64,000 nucleotides of DNA from Candidatus Regiella endosymbiont of Tuberolachnus salignus (GCF_964020115.1 NZ_OZ026542.1:1178001-1242000), one strand, 5' to 3'; numbered from the stretch's first letter, positions 1 to 10,122 are shown. Notes: generated from the letters alone by a model not told the origin. Translations and numbers: made by a program.

Positions 1-1000
1 GCTTGGTTAAGTGATTACCGATAAAACCATTCACGCCGAGGATCAGCACTCGGGTCGGTTTTGTTGACTGACTATTTGGTCTGATGCCTAAACACCCTTT
101 TTCCATCATCCCCATTTCTTGCGCCAACTGTTTACCCGACAAATATAATCCCGGATCACTTTGCGCGGCTATCACTTCTAACGCACCTTCACCACAAGCA
201 ATGATCAGCGGGTCGGTTTTTAACAGGGTACCCGGTTGTTCATCATGTTTAATGTCTAATGGGCGCGATTGCCAAATAATGAGTTTTTGCTCACCCAGAT
301 AACTAAAAGCACCAGGGTAGGGTTTAGTTACGGCGCGTACTAAATTATTAACTGTTACCGCCGATTGTTGCCAATCAATTTTTCCGTCTGCCGCGGAGCG
401 TCGGCCAAAATAACTGGCCTCTGCTTCATTTTGCGGCACCAGCATTATCGATCCTTGTTTAATTTGAGGTAACAGATCGCGTAATAGCAATTGAGCCGCC
501 TGCGTTATTTTTTCGTGCAGGGTAAAAGCGGTATCTTCTGGATCAATCATCACTTTGCGCTGACCCGCAATAGCGCCCTGATCCACTTTTTTAAGCATTT
601 GATGTAATGTCACACCGGTTTCACTTTCTCCGTTAACCAATGCCCAATTAACGGGAGCGCAACCACGATAACGTGGCAACAATGAACCATGTAGATTAAA
701 TCCCCCTTGTGGTGCTAAGGATAAAATTTCAGGGCTTAATAATTTACGGTAGTAAAAAGAAAAAATAATATCCGGTTGTAATTGTTTGATGCGATCAACC
801 CACAATGGATGATTGACATTTTCTGGCGCATAGACCGGCAGCCCCATTTCCGTTGCCTTAGCAGCAACAGAATTGAAAAAATTATTTTCTTGTGGATCAT
901 CAAGGTGGGTAAATACCGCTTGGATATCATAACCGGCGGTAGCTAATTCGGTTAAAGCGGCATGACCAATATTATGATAAGCAAATACAATGGTTTTCAT
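1..1000 (-). CDS. arnA: Bifunctional UDP-Ara4N formyltransferase/UDP-GlcA decarboxylase ArnA, 3' end outside the window
   Basis: Read from the ATG complement at 998-1000 the frame stays open to the window edge (about 333 residues). ArnA makes the UDP-4-amino-arabinose precursor for lipid A modification in the cytoplasm. The visible part is the N-terminal formyltransferase domain with its catalytic set at the E. coli positions (Asn102, His104 in NLHGSLLP, Asp140 in KKVDQGA), then the linker and the first glycine-rich residues of the dehydrogenase domain ([10 protein letters not shown]). The start overlaps the arnC stop by one base (TAATG), so translation is probably coupled. The usual protein is about 660 residues, so roughly half is seen. 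Identification is secure. Confidence 0.96.
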   Translation of the reverse strand, partial: MKTIVFAYHNIGHAALTELATAGYDIQAVFTHLDDPQENNFFNSVAAKATEMGLPVYAPENVNHPLWVDRIKQLQPDIIFSFYYRKLLSPEILSLAPQGGFNLHGSLLPRYRGCAPVNWALVNGESETGVTLHQMLKKVDQGAIAGQRKVMIDPEDTAFTLHEKITQAAQLLLRDLLPQIKQGSIMLVPQNEAEASYFGRRSAADGKIDWQQSAVTVNNLVRAVTKPYPGAFSYLGEQKLIIWQSRPLDIKHDEQPGTLLKTDPLIIACGEGALEVIAAQSDPGLYLSGKQLAQEMGMMEKGCLGIRPNSQSTKPTRVLILGVNGFIGNHLTK

Positions 1001-2004
1001 TATTGTTCTTTTTCCTGACATGGTTGTTCTTTTTTATGAATAGTCTCTGCGGACTTTGCGCGGACGATTTTTTCTATAAAGTAACGCGGGCGCGCGCGTA
1101 CATCGTGGTAAATACGCCCAATATATTCCCCCAGCAATCCCATGCCGATAAATTGCGCGCCAATAAACATAAAGAGTATGGCAAATAACGTGAAGACCCC
1201 GCCCCCCGCCCAGACGGATCCAAAAATTAAGCGCAAGATAACCAATAAGAAAGCTAACATAAAACCTGAAACAGCTATCATGCTACCGAGGGCACTCAGT
1301 AAACGCAGCGGCGTAGTGGTCAAACAGGTTACTAAATCATACATTAAGTTGATCAGTTTCATCAGGCTGTATTTTGAATCGCCAAAGCTGCGTTCGGCAT
1401 GACGTACGGTAATTTCTTTAGTACGCCGAGCAAAGGTATTTGCCAGGATTGGAATGAAAGTACTGCGTTCGTGACAGCTTAACATCGCCTCGACAATATG
1501 CCGCCGATACGCTCGTAGCATGCAGCCATAATCGCCCATCGATTTTCCTGTAGCATGTTGGATCATCATATTCACTAAGCGAGAGCCGGTTTTACGAAAC
1601 CAAGAATCTTGCCGATTTTCGCGGATGGTACCCACTACGTCGTAACCTTCTTCTGCCACTTTAACCAAGCGGGGGATTTCTTCTGGGGGATTTTGTAGAT
1701 CCGCGTCCAAGGTAATCACCAAATCACCGCTCACTTGATTAAAACCGGCCATAATCGCCGCATGTTGGCCATAATTACGGTTCAGTATCACGGCAATAAT
1801 GGCGCTATCAGCAGCGTCCGCTGCTCGTGTCAATATGGCTGCTGAATCATCGGTGCTGCCATCATCGACTAAAATGATTTCGTAGGGTTGAGTCAATAAT
1901 TGACAGGCCGCTGATGTCCTGGCGATCAATATCGGCAAACTTTCCTGCTCGTTATAAACCGGGATAACAATCGAGACTTTTTGAATAGATTCAATTTGTG
2001 ACAC
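1000..2004 (-). CDS. arnC: Undecaprenyl-phosphate 4-deoxy-4-formamido-L-arabinose transferase ArnC
   Basis: 334 residues, close to the usual ~322. It transfers formylated Ara4N from UDP to undecaprenyl phosphate at the inner membrane. The N-terminal GT2 domain shows [22 protein letters not shown] and the metal-binding [12 protein letters not shown] motif. Two hydrophobic segments follow (about residues 235-260 and 270-290) and then the [10 protein letters not shown] tail typical of ArnC/DPM-like enzymes. It lies between arnB (14-base overlap) and arnA (1-base overlap) in the standard arnBCA order. Confidence 0.97.
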   Translation of the reverse strand: MSQIESIQKVSIVIPVYNEQESLPILIARTSAACQLLTQPYEIILVDDGSTDDSAAILTRAADAADSAIIAVILNRNYGQHAAIMAGFNQVSGDLVITLDADLQNPPEEIPRLVKVAEEGYDVVGTIRENRQDSWFRKTGSRLVNMMIQHATGKSMGDYGCMLRAYRRHIVEAMLSCHERSTFIPILANTFARRTKEITVRHAERSFGDSKYSLMKLINLMYDLVTCLTTTPLRLLSALGSMIAVSGFMLAFLLVILRLIFGSVWAGGGVFTLFAILFMFIGAQFIGMGLLGEYIGRIYHDVRARPRYFIEKIVRAKSAETIHKKEQPCQEKEQ

Positions 2005-3157
2005 TGGCTGATCCTATAATCTGTTGTAGAGCATTGACAACCCGAGCGATGTCACCGTCCTGCATATCAGGAAAAAGAGGTAATGAACATAATTTATCGG
2101 AATTCCATTCCGTATGAGGAAGTCTCAACTCTGGGTAATACTTTTTATAATATTTTTGTGTATGTACTGCTCGAAAATGCAATCCACTGCCGATCTGATG
2201 CTTATCCTTTAACGCTTTCATTAACGTATCACGATCAACCCCGCAACGCTCTTTATCGACACGTACGATAAAAAGGTGCCAGGCATGTACATGTTTATAG
2301 TCAGGGATGCCAAGTGGTTGCAGTAAACGGAGTGCGGGGAGTTCAAAAGCTTTTTTATATTGTTCTGCTAACGCTTGACGGCGCGCATTAATTTCATCTA
2401 GGCGCTTTAGCTGAACCAAGGCGATAGCCGCATGAATGTCTGATAAGTTATATTTGTAGCCTGGTTCAATCACTTCTGCCTGTGGGCATCGCCCTTGTAT
2501 TTGGCGATCAAAGGCATCGGCGCCCAAGCCATGAAATTTTAAGCGTCTCACACGTTCTGCTAATTTAGCATCGTCTGTTGCGATCATTCCGCCTTCAGCA
2601 CAAGTGATATTTTTAATCGCATGAAAGGAAAAAATCGCGGTGCCTTGAGCACCAATGGCCTGCCCTTTGTAACAGGTTCCTGCGGCATGGGCGGCATCTT
2701 CAATCAGCGCAATGCCTTTATCAATTGCTATTTTTCGGATGGCATCGATATCGCAGGGTGCGCCGGCATAATGCACAGGGATAATGGCTTTGGTTTGAGG
2801 CGTAATAGCCTCTTCAATGGCTGCGGCGTTGATCATTAAGGTTTCACGGTCAACATCAATCATGACCGGTTTAGCGCCTAGTAATGAGATTATGTTTAGG
2901 GTTGACACCCAGGTTTGAGAAGGGGTGATCACTTCATCCCCTGGGCCGATACCCAATGCCATTAAGGTAATATGCATGCCCGCGGTTGCTGAACAGACGC
3001 TGATGGCGTGTTGACAACCGATACGCTGACAAAATTTCTCTTCCAGTTGCTGATTTTTTGTTCCAGTCGTGATCCAGCCTGAATTGAGTACATCAACAAC
3101 GGCAGCAATTTCTTCTTCGCCGATGGCCGGCCGTGAGAAAGGTAAAAAATTAGCCAT
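1991..3157 (-). CDS. arnB: UDP-Ara4O aminotransferase ArnB
   Basis: 388 residues, a PLP-dependent DegT/DnrJ/EryC1-type aminotransferase that converts UDP-4-keto-arabinose to UDP-L-Ara4N. The PLP-binding lysine is Lys182 in FSFHAIKN, and EDAAHAAG with the conserved Asp precedes it. The N-terminal [11 protein letters not shown] is typical of ArnB. It is the first gene of the leftward arn operon that confers polymyxin/cationic peptide resistance. In relatives the operon is under PhoP/PmrA control. I could not point to a convincing PmrA box in the upstream 470 bases, which are full of repeats. Confidence 0.97.
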   Translation of the reverse strand: MANFLPFSRPAIGEEEIAAVVDVLNSGWITTGTKNQQLEEKFCQRIGCQHAISVCSATAGMHITLMALGIGPGDEVITPSQTWVSTLNIISLLGAKPVMIDVDRETLMINAAAIEEAITPQTKAIIPVHYAGAPCDIDAIRKIAIDKGIALIEDAAHAAGTCYKGQAIGAQGTAIFSFHAIKNITCAEGGMIATDDAKLAERVRRLKFHGLGADAFDRQIQGRCPQAEVIEPGYKYNLSDIHAAIALVQLKRLDEINARRQALAEQYKKAFELPALRLLQPLGIPDYKHVHAWHLFIVRVDKERCGVDRDTLMKALKDKHQIGSGLHFRAVHTQKYYKKYYPELRLPHTEWNSDKLCSLPLFPDMQDGDIARVVNALQQIIGSASVTN

Positions 3158-3625
3158 AGAAATATTCCATACGGATAGAGAAGCTTTAAGAGCCTATTCG
3201 AAATCTTCTTTGAGCTGCGGCTTAGACGAGGAAAACAAGAGATTTCAAATAGCTCTAAGGACACTCAAGAGTGTGCTCAGGTTCATGGTGGTTAATTGTT
3301 TTAAGCGCTAGAGCTTAACCAAACATTCAGTAACATTCAATATACCCTTCGCCTTTGAAGCCGCCGCGTTGTTGGCTGCAAGCTCTCGCACTCATGGTAT
3401 GTCTACGCTCATCGGGTTGCACGGCCTGGCCGCTTAGTGGCAACTTCAAAGGCGAAGGGTATATATCAGGCTGCGATGACGACAATAAAGTTATTTGACT
3501 GATTATGGTAATTCTTTATCCTTTACCGTAGGTTATTCGATACATATCTGCTATCTATTCATAAGTGTTCAAGACATTATAAAAATTTCATTTTTATTTT
3601 TTCTATTCAAACAGAGGATTATATT
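3158..3625. other. Non-coding divergent region between arnB and the glycosyltransferase gene
   Basis: 468 bases with no gene. At 3188-3257 there is an imperfect inverted repeat (AGAGCCTATTCGAAATCT against AGATTTCAAATAGCTCT), possibly a small element or terminator-like structure. At 3341-3463 lies a TA-flanked palindromic repeat, listed separately. The final ~120 bases are AT-rich and should hold the promoter of the gene at 3626. No specific -35/-10 pair is claimed. Confidence 0.6.
3341..3463. repeat. TATACCC palindromic repeat, copy 1
   Basis: Begins TATACCCTTCGCCTTTGAAG and ends with its reverse complement, CTTCAAAGGCGAAGGGTATA: a 20-base perfect terminal inverted repeat. The internal part contains GCCGCCGCGTTGTTGGCTGC and GGCCTGGCCGCTTAG. 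The same family recurs at 8052, 8451, 10155, 29831, 32735 and 40983. It has no coding capacity, and the TA ends suggest a MITE-like element with TA target duplication. Confidence 0.85.
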
Positions 3626-4486
3626 GTGATAAAGGATGTAGGAATCGTTAAGGCACGACATCCGCTAGATAAGCAGCACATCAAGTTAACTTATGTAACA
3701 CATTTTTACTGCAATCAGGGAGAGATGGACTCCGTTGAGTCTTTGTTGGCGGAATATGAATCTTATCCTAATGATATTAAGGATGCTGTCGAATTTGTCA
3801 TCGTTGATGATTGCTCACCTTTAGAGTATGACGTAAAAGATTATGATTTGAATTTTACTTGGTTAAGAATAACCACTGATATTCAGTGGAATCAGGCTGG
3901 TGCCCGTAATTTGGGGGTCACTTACGCTAAGTCTGACAAAATTATTATCACCGATTTAGATTGCTTGCTTCCTGAAGATACCCTTCGTTGTCTGGTCAAT
4001 GCTCGTAATCCTGGGCGCTCTCTGTATCGTATCTACCGGACGGATGAAAAAACGGGGAAAGCATACCGAGGTCACCCAAATCTATTCTTCATGTCACGGG
4101 CTCGGTTTTTCCGGCTGTTTGGTTATGATGAAGAATTTGCGGGTCATTATGGCTGGGAAGATTATCGTTTTGTGAAGATGCATAAAGATCACGGTACCAC
4201 ACCGCGTTATTTGCCTAAAAAATTCAGATGTATTGAACGGAATGTGGATCGGAAGAAAAGCTATCATTCTCTGGATCGTAATTTGACACACAATACGCCC
4301 ATTAATGATAGGAAGAAAAGTGAAATTGCGCTGTTTGGTTCAGAGTATAGTCACAGCAGAATATTCCTTAACTTTAAATGGGATCTTAAAAAGGTGCATT
4401 CACGTCCAGCGACCATTCCTGAGCGGAAGCCGTGGTGGCGGCCATTATGGTGGTTCCGTTATCTGTTCAGGTCACTTTCAGTATAA
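3626..4486 (+). CDS. Family 2-type (GT-A) glycosyltransferase
   Basis: 286 residues from a GTG start with GAGG about 9 bases upstream. It has the GT-A hallmarks: an acidic DDCS at residues 61-64, a metal-binding TDLD at 109-112, and a GWEDY at 176-180 that supplies the usual catalytic-base ED pair. No transmembrane segment is obvious; the basic and Trp-rich C terminus (KPWWRPLWWFRYLF) may contact the membrane. The sugar and acceptor cannot be told from sequence; LPS or capsule synthesis is a guess. It lies only 16 bases upstream of yfeA in the same direction, an unusual neighbour for a metal transporter. Confidence 0.8.
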   Translation: MIKDVGIVKARHPLDKQHIKLTYVTHFYCNQGEMDSVESLLAEYESYPNDIKDAVEFVIVDDCSPLEYDVKDYDLNFTWLRITTDIQWNQAGARNLGVTYAKSDKIIITDLDCLLPEDTLRCLVNARNPGRSLYRIYRTDEKTGKAYRGHPNLFFMSRARFFRLFGYDEEFAGHYGWEDYRFVKMHKDHGTTPRYLPKKFRCIERNVDRKKSYHSLDRNLTHNTPINDRKKSEIALFGSEYSHSRIFLNFKWDLKKVHSRPATIPERKPWWRPLWWFRYLFRSLSV

Positions 4487-4502
4487 GGATGAATTTCGTA
4501 GC

Positions 4503-5429
4503 ATGAAATATAAAAAATTTGTGATCTATCCCTATTTTTTGATAGCAAATTGTGTATTGATTTCAATGGTACTTTGCTTACTCGTCGGCAACCTAGCCCA
4601 TGCTGAAAAAAAATTCAAAGTGATCACCACCTTTACTATTATTCAAGATATGGCAAAAAATATCGCCGGTGAGGCGGCGATCGTTGAATCCATTACTAAG
4701 CCGGGCGCTGAGATTCATGGTTATCAACCGACCCCGGGTGATATCGTTAAAGCCCAATCGGCCGATTTGATTTTATGGAATGGCTTGCATTTAGAAAGCT
4801 GGTTTGAACGCTTTTTTGATAACATAAAAAAGAAGGTGCCGAAGGCGGTGGTGACCGAAGGCATTACCCCATTGCCAATCCGTGAGGCTCTGTACAAGGG
4901 CGCCGCGAACCCGCATGCTTGGATGTCGCCTTCTAATGCGTTAATTTATATTGATAATATTCTGCGAGCATTGGTAGAACATGATCCGATTCATGCCAAA
5001 ATATATCAGCACAATGCCAAAATTTATGCGGCTAAGATCACGGCGTTAGATGGCTCACTGCGGGAGCGTTTAGCACGTATTCCTGCTGATCAACGTTATC
5101 TGGTGACCAGTGAAGGCGCGTTCAGCTATCTGGCAAAAGATTATGATTTGAAAGAGCTGTATTTATGGCCAATTAATGCAGAGGAACAGGGTTCTGCTCG
5201 ACAGATGCAAGCCGTTATTGATCAGGTTCGTCAGCATAAAATTCCGGTGGTGTTCAGTGAAAGTACTATTTCCGATAAATCAGCAAAACAAATCAGTAAA
5301 GAAACCGGTGCCCGATATGGCGGCGTGTTATATGTTGACTCGCTGTCGGATGCACAAGGTCCCGTCCCGACGTATATCGATTTACTGAATGTTACCGTTG
5401 ATACCATCGCAAAAGGATTTAATCAATGA
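4503..5429 (+). CDS. yfeA: Periplasmic Mn/Fe-binding protein of the Yfe (Sit) ABC transporter
   Basis: 308 residues, cluster A-1 solute-binding protein. The start at 4503 gives a signal peptide (KKFVIYPYF, hydrophobic core, AHA-E cleavage near 34/35). The frame is open further upstream to 4305, but that would overlap the glycosyltransferase gene and add a non-signal extension. Metal ligands are all present: His72 (IHGYQP), His138 (NPHAWMS), Glu204 (TSEGAF) and Asp279 (YVDSLSD), matching the four ligands known in Yersinia YfeA. It is the first gene of yfeABCD; its stop overlaps the yfeB start (ATGA). Fur/Mn control is known for the family, but no box was identified here. Confidence 0.96.
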   Translation: MKYKKFVIYPYFLIANCVLISMVLCLLVGNLAHAEKKFKVITTFTIIQDMAKNIAGEAAIVESITKPGAEIHGYQPTPGDIVKAQSADLILWNGLHLESWFERFFDNIKKKVPKAVVTEGITPLPIREALYKGAANPHAWMSPSNALIYIDNILRALVEHDPIHAKIYQHNAKIYAAKITALDGSLRERLARIPADQRYLVTSEGAFSYLAKDYDLKELYLWPINAEEQGSARQMQAVIDQVRQHKIPVVFSESTISDKSAKQISKETGARYGGVLYVDSLSDAQGPVPTYIDLLNVTVDTIAKGFNQ

Positions 5430-6316
5430 ATCAGGCACCGTTTATCCGGCCAGAATTACTGGTAAAGGATGTTTCTGTTACTTATAACAACGGACATACC
5501 GCTATCCATAATGCTAATTTTTCTTTAGCTGGTGGCACGATTTGTGCCCTGGTTGGTATCAACGGTAGCGGTAAATCAACATTATTTAAAAGTATCATGG
5601 GATTGATTAAACCCACGGTGGGGCGGGTACGACTGAACAATAACCCGGTCAGTGATGCCCTTAAAAAAAATAGTATTGCCTATGTGCCACAAACAGAAGA
5701 AGTCGATTGGAATTTTCCGGTATTGGTAAAAGATGTCGTGATGATGGGTCGTTACGGTAAAATGAATTTTTTGCGAATTCCGCGTGCCAGTGATCATGCT
5801 ATTGTTAATCAAGCCATTGAGCGGGTAGGTTTATCTGCATTATGTTCACGCCAAATCGGTGAGTTGTCTGGTGGGCAGAAAAAAAGGGTATTTCTTGCGC
5901 GTGCGTTGGCACAACAGGGTTCAGTGCTGTTATTGGACGAGCCTTTTACCGGGGTGGATGTAAAAACAGAGAATGCGATTATTGATTTACTGCGTGTATT
6001 GCGCGATGAAGGGCATTTGGTTTTAGTTTCTACGCATAATTTGGGCAGTGTGCCTGAATTTTGTGATCAGGTGATTTTAATTAATCAAACCGTGCTCGCG
6101 GCAGGGCCGATAGACACCACTTTCACCCAAAAGAATTTGGAAATGACATTTGGCGGAGTATTGCGTTATATCAATCTTTCTGGCGCTGCTCTGCATGATG
6201 ATAATGATGCTCGCTCCGTCACGGTCATTACTGATGATGAACGCCCCGCGGTATTTTATGGCCATAGCAAAAATGATCCCCCCACCCAGATGCAAAAAAA
6301 GGAGACGCCTCCCTGA
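5426..6316 (+). CDS. yfeB: ATP-binding protein of the Yfe Mn/Fe ABC transporter
   Basis: 296 residues. Walker A is GINGSGKS (44-51), the signature is LSGGQ (147-151), Walker B is VLLLDEP (168-173) and the H-loop is VSTHN. It powers import of Mn2+/Fe2+ bound by YfeA through the YfeC/YfeD channel. The start overlaps the yfeA stop by four bases and the stop overlaps the yfeC start by one base, showing a tightly coupled operon. Confidence 0.97.
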   Translation: MNQAPFIRPELLVKDVSVTYNNGHTAIHNANFSLAGGTICALVGINGSGKSTLFKSIMGLIKPTVGRVRLNNNPVSDALKKNSIAYVPQTEEVDWNFPVLVKDVVMMGRYGKMNFLRIPRASDHAIVNQAIERVGLSALCSRQIGELSGGQKKRVFLARALAQQGSVLLLDEPFTGVDVKTENAIIDLLRVLRDEGHLVLVSTHNLGSVPEFCDQVILINQTVLAAGPIDTTFTQKNLEMTFGGVLRYINLSGAALHDDNDARSVTVITDDERPAVFYGHSKNDPPTQMQKKETPP

Positions 6317-7173
6317 TGCTGGAGTTTTTATTGCAGCCTTTTAATTATAATTACATGCTTAAAGCGATGTGGGTAAGCATGATAGTGGGTGCTGTTTGCG
6401 CTTTTCTTTCTGCTTATTTGATGTTGAAGGGATGGTCGTTGATGGGCGATGCGCTGTCTCACTCCGTCGTGCCTGGCGTCGCCGGGGCTTATGCCCTAGG
6501 TTTGCCTTATGCCGCCGGCGCTTTTTTTACCGGCATGTTAGCTGCCTTGGCAATGGCGTTGGTACGCCATATCACTCGCCTGCGTGAAGATGCGATCATT
6601 GGCTTTATTTTTTCTACCTTTTTTGCTGTTGGTTTGTTGATCGTCTCGCTTAATCCAACCTCGATCAATGTACAATCTATTATTTTTGGTAATGTTTTGG
6701 GTATTGCTGATGAAGATGTCATGCAAGTTGAAATTATTATTTTCTTTTCTTTCCTTATCCTCTGTTTAGTATGGAAAGATCTATTAGCGGTTTTCTTTGA
6801 TGAAAGTCACGCGCTTTCAATTGGCTTATCACCCTTATATTTAAAATTATTATTTTTCACTCTGCTGAGTGCCTGTACCGTGGCAGCATTACAAACGGTA
6901 GGTGCTATCTTGGTGATTGCTATGGTGATAACGCCTGGCGCCACGGCTTATTTGCTGACGGATCGTTTTGGTCGTTTATTGATTATTGCCATTATTATCG
7001 GCGCATTGACGAGTGCATTTGGGGCTTATCTTAGTTTTTATTTTAATGGTGCTACTGGAAGTATTATTGTAACACTACAGACTACGGTATTTTTATTGGC
7101 TTTTTTCTTTGCGCCTAAACACGGTCTGCTGTCAATGCGTTATCGTACTCGCCAACAAGTGACTAGGAGATAA
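6316..7173 (+). CDS. yfeC: Inner-membrane permease YfeC of the Mn/Fe ABC transporter
   Basis: 285 residues, ABC-3 family permease with about eight hydrophobic helices. It carries the family motif LKGWSLMGDALSHSVVPG near the N terminus and VGAILVIAMVITPGATAYL in the C-terminal half. It is paralogous to the following yfeD. Its start overlaps the yfeB stop (TGATG). Confidence 0.96.
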   Translation: MLEFLLQPFNYNYMLKAMWVSMIVGAVCAFLSAYLMLKGWSLMGDALSHSVVPGVAGAYALGLPYAAGAFFTGMLAALAMALVRHITRLREDAIIGFIFSTFFAVGLLIVSLNPTSINVQSIIFGNVLGIADEDVMQVEIIIFFSFLILCLVWKDLLAVFFDESHALSIGLSPLYLKLLFFTLLSACTVAALQTVGAILVIAMVITPGATAYLLTDRFGRLLIIAIIIGALTSAFGAYLSFYFNGATGSIIVTLQTTVFLLAFFFAPKHGLLSMRYRTRQQVTRR

Positions 7174-7177
7174 CTGT

Positions 7178-8044
7178 ATGTCTAGTTTGCTGAGTTTAAT
7201 TAGCGAGCCGTTTTATTATCCTTTTATGCAGCGCGCGATTTTTACCGCTATAGCTACGGGTGTGGTATGCGCGATACTGTCTTGCTATTTGGTGTTGAAG
7301 GGGTGGTCACTCATGGGGGATGCCATTTCTCATGCCGTTTTACCGGGTATTGTGCTCGCTTTCGTATTAGGCCTCCCTTTGGTAATAGGCGCTTTTTTTT
7401 CTGGCATTTTCTGTGCGTTGTCTACCGGTTACTTAAAAGAAAACAGTCGCATCAAGGAAGATACAGTGATGGGGATTGTTTTTTCAGGTATGTTTGCTTT
7501 GGGTATTGTGCTTTTTTCACAAGTCGATACTGATCAACATCTTAGTCATATTTTATTTGGGAATATACTGGGTGTTACGCTGACTGAATTTAAACAAACC
7601 TTATGGATCACTACATTCACTTTATTGGTGGTGTTGTTAAAGCGTAAGGATTTAATGCTTTTTTGTTTTGATGCTAATCATGCTCAGGTGATCGGTTTAC
7701 CGATTAAATGGCTTCACTATGGTTTACTTTGTTTACTTGCATTGACGATTGTTACTTCATTGCAGGCAGTTGGTGTCATATTAGTAATAGCCATGTTAAT
7801 TGCACCGGGTATTATTGCATCTCTGGTTTGTCGCCGTTTCGACATCATGTTAATGATTGCTACGCTGGTGTCGGTGGTCTCCTGCGTTTTGGGCACCTTG
7901 ATTAGTTTCCATATTGATGGTGCCACGGGTCCTTGTATCGTTATTGTGCAGGCACTGTTCTTTTTTATCGTGTTGATCATTAGTCCTAAGAATAAAAAGG
8001 GCGCTAAGCGAATAAATGTGCCTCGCATACAGTCTGCCGAATAA
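7178..8044 (+). CDS. yfeD: Inner-membrane permease YfeD of the Mn/Fe ABC transporter
   Basis: 288 residues, the second ABC-3 permease, four bases after yfeC. It has the same LKGWSLMGDAISHAVLPG and VGVILVIAMLIAPG motifs as its neighbour and a basic C-terminal tail. It would pair with YfeC to form the channel. A palindromic repeat begins eight bases after the stop and could act as a transcription end; no conventional terminator is evident. Confidence 0.96.
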   Translation: MSSLLSLISEPFYYPFMQRAIFTAIATGVVCAILSCYLVLKGWSLMGDAISHAVLPGIVLAFVLGLPLVIGAFFSGIFCALSTGYLKENSRIKEDTVMGIVFSGMFALGIVLFSQVDTDQHLSHILFGNILGVTLTEFKQTLWITTFTLLVVLLKRKDLMLFCFDANHAQVIGLPIKWLHYGLLCLLALTIVTSLQAVGVILVIAMLIAPGIIASLVCRRFDIMLMIATLVSVVSCVLGTLISFHIDGATGPCIVIVQALFFFIVLIISPKNKKGAKRINVPRIQSAE

Positions 8045-8051
8045 GAGCGAT

Positions 8052-8177
8052 TATACCCTTCGCCTTTCAAGTTACGGCGGCGTTGGCAGCGATCTCTCAT
8101 CCCTGTCATGTACTATTTGTACACTCCTGGGATTTGAATGATTGCCGCCTTGCCGTAACTCGAAATTCATTGGGTAT
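8052..8177. repeat. TATACCC palindromic repeat, copy 2
   Basis: Starts TATACCCTTCGCCTTTCAAG and ends in CGAAATTCATTGGGTAT. The inner arms GTTACGGCGGCG and GCCGCCTTGCCGTAAC pair imperfectly. It carries the 'TGTACACTCCTGGGATT' core seen again in copies 4 and 6. Its right end overlaps the last codons of rnfH and supplies that gene's stop region. Confidence 0.85.
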
Positions 8178-8556
8178 CTTTTTTACTTTTATCCGCTCGG
8201 CGGCGGCGGAGCTCTTTAGGATCGGCGATTAATGGGCGGTATATTTCAATACGATCACCTTCGTTAACCTGATCGCTAAGTTTCACCAGCCGACCGTAGA
8301 TCCCCACTTTGTTATGTTGTAAATCAATATCCGTTCGCAATTGAGGTAGTTCCGAAGCCACAATGGCTTGTAAAACGGTACTGTTGTTAGGAAGTAACAA
8401 GGCGCGGATATATTGACGTTCAGGCAGAGCATAAACCACTTCAACATGGATATACCCTTCGCCTTTCAAGTTACGGTGGTGTTGGCTGTCGGTGCTCACC
8501 TCATCAGGTAGCATGTCTACACTCATCGCTCGAAATTCATTAGGTATATCAGGCAT
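8167..8556 (-). CDS. rnfH: RnfH/RatB ubiquitin-fold protein with a repeat-encoded 32-residue insertion
   Basis: 129 residues against about 96 for the family. The body ([48 protein letters not shown]) is clearly RnfH/RatB, a small beta-grasp protein encoded with RatA. Residues 5-36 are encoded by palindromic repeat copy 3; removing those 96 bases restores MPDI-HVEV, the normal start. The insertion keeps frame. The start overlaps the ratA stop by eight bases, so the original translational coupling is kept. A downstream start that would skip the insertion is not available before the conserved strand. Identification is strong; function of the lengthened protein is unknown. Confidence 0.9.
   Translation of the reverse strand: MPDIPNEFRAMSVDMLPDEVSTDSQHHRNLKGEGYIHVEVVYALPERQYIRALLLPNNSTVLQAIVASELPQLRTDIDLQHNKVGIYGRLVKLSDQVNEGDRIEIYRPLIADPKELRRRRADKSKKDTQ
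8451..8548. repeat. TATACCC palindromic repeat, copy 3, inside rnfH
   Basis: Starts TATACCCTTCGCCTTTCAAG and ends CGAAATTCATTAGGTATA. It is the shortest copy (about 95 bases) and lies wholly within the rnfH reading frame after codon 4. Excising 96 bases, one TA included, leaves an uninterrupted ancestral frame, which supports insertion at a TA with duplication of TA. Confidence 0.85.
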
Positions 8557-8983
8557 GGTAAACCGTTTCTGCTCGTTGGCTAAAGGCTTGCACCATATTT
8601 TCTGCTAACGCTTTAAACAAGTTACCGAACATGATTTCAACTAACTTATTAGTGAATTCAAAATCAAGATAGAGTTCAACTTTACAGGTATTATCGTCTA
8701 AAGGTGTAAATTGCCAATCGCCCAGCAGTTTACGGAACGGGCCATCTACCAATTCCATATTGATACTTTTGTTATTGATAAGCGTATTGCGGGTAGTAAA
8801 GGTTTTACTGATGCCCACTTTAGCAATGTCAACAGCGGCAATTATTACGCTTTCATTAGCACTGATCACCCGACCACCAATACAACCAGGCAAAAATTCT
8901 GGATAAGAGGAAATATCGTTAACCAGTTTATACATTTGCTCCACATTAAACCGTACGGATTTAGTGCGATGGATTTGTGGCAT
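8549..8983 (-). CDS. ratA: RatA, START-domain (COQ10-like) protein
   Basis: 144 residues from the ATG at 8983; an upstream in-frame ATG at 9037 lies inside alr and would add 18 residues not found in the family. It contains [33 protein letters not shown] and LDFEFTNKL, all diagnostic of RatA/YfjG. E. coli RatA was reported to bind 50S subunits and block subunit joining; a ubiquinone-binding role has also been proposed for the family. It begins two bases after the alr stop. Usually ratA-rnfH sits between smpB and bamE; here alr precedes it. Confidence 0.95.
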   Translation of the reverse strand: MPQIHRTKSVRFNVEQMYKLVNDISSYPEFLPGCIGGRVISANESVIIAAVDIAKVGISKTFTTRNTLINNKSINMELVDGPFRKLLGDWQFTPLDDNTCKVELYLDFEFTNKLVEIMFGNLFKALAENMVQAFSQRAETVYHA

Positions 8984-8985
8984 AA

Positions 8986-10122
8986 TTATTCTCCATCCGT
9001 GATAAAGGAAACAGGCACTCTTGCCGATAATGCACACATTAATTCATAACTAATGGTGCCGGCGGCCATGGCAACATTATCAATAGGTAAATGGTTTCCC
9101 CATAATTCGACGATGCTACCCACCTGTGCGTGAGGGCAAGGCTTTAGATCTACCGCCAGCATATCCATGGAAACCGCGCCGAGGGTTTTTGTTAACACCC
9201 CCTCGACGAGGATGGGTGTTCCGGTGGGCGCATTCCGAGGATAACCATCGGCATACCCACAAGCGACTATACCAATCCGTTGCGCTTCGTTAGCGCGATA
9301 ATGGCTACCGTAGCCCACAGTGTCACCCGCTTTTAATGTTTGCACCGCCAGTAATTCAGAATGCAAACTCATCGCCGGGCGTAATCCTAGATCTTTGATA
9401 GCTTGCACTTGACCATTAGGTGAAGCCCCGTAGAGCATAATGCCAGGGCGTACCCAGTGACAAAAATGCGATAAGTTATTATTTGATAAATTATTAATCG
9501 GTGAGGTATAAACCGAAGGGTGCCATAGGATGACGGCAGAATTTGCCAAACTACTACAGTCAGCTGGAATAGACTGGCAATTTTGTTGAATGAACCTGTA
9601 TTCATTGTCGATATTGCCATTATGAGCGGCGTTAGCAAAATGGCTCATCAAAGTGAGATGTTTAATATTGGCGATTTTCTTCGCTCGTTGCCAGATTTCA
9701 TGTGCCTCTTCACAAGGGAATCCTAAACGATTCATCCCGCTATTGAACTTTAAATAAATCTCCACTGGCTTTTTGAGTTTGGTGTTTTCCAATGCCGCAA
9801 GTTGCCAATCACTATGCACCACTGTTGTCAGGTTATAGTGATCTATTAATGCTAAATCTTCTGTTTTAAAGAATCCTTCTAGTAATAAAATGGGTTTTTG
9901 CCAGCCCTGCTCCCGCAATAAAACCGCGTCGTTCAAATCCAATAATGCGAAACCATCCGTTTCTTTTAAGTACCGCCAAACACGCGCTAAACCATGTCCA
10001 TACGCATTCGCTTTTACTACCGACCATATTTTGCTATTGGTGCAACTTACCCGGTCTCGAACTCTCTTCAAATTGTGATGTAGAGCAGATAAATGCACAG
10101 TGGCCGATATTGGGCGAGGCAT
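8986..10122 (-). CDS. alr: Alanine racemase, DadX-like
   Basis: 378 residues, PLP-dependent alanine racemase supplying D-Ala for peptidoglycan. Lys37 in WSVVKANAYGHG binds PLP and Tyr271 in TVGYGSHY is the opposing base. ADGYPRNAPTGTP and VSMDMLAVDL are also typical. The sequence resembles enterobacterial DadX more than biosynthetic Alr. There is a ~15-residue Asn/Ser-rich insertion around residues 205-220 that DadX lacks, just before the HWVRPGIMLYG strand. It is the first gene of alr-ratA-rnfH. Confidence 0.95.
   Translation of the reverse strand: MPRPISATVHLSALHHNLKRVRDRVSCTNSKIWSVVKANAYGHGLARVWRYLKETDGFALLDLNDAVLLREQGWQKPILLLEGFFKTEDLALIDHYNLTTVVHSDWQLAALENTKLKKPVEIYLKFNSGMNRLGFPCEEAHEIWQRAKKIANIKHLTLMSHFANAAHNGNIDNEYRFIQQNCQSIPADCSSLANSAVILWHPSVYTSPINNLSNNNLSHFCHWVRPGIMLYGASPNGQVQAIKDLGLRPAMSLHSELLAVQTLKAGDTVGYGSHYRANEAQRIGIVACGYADGYPRNAPTGTPILVEGVLTKTLGAVSMDMLAVDLKPCPHAQVGSIVELWGNHLPIDNVAMAAGTISYELMCALSARVPVSFITDGE

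Noticed and set aside
4305-4502. 66-residue N-terminal extension of YfeA
   Set aside because: It would overlap the glycosyltransferase gene and hide the signal peptide; the ATG at 4503 gives the usual length.
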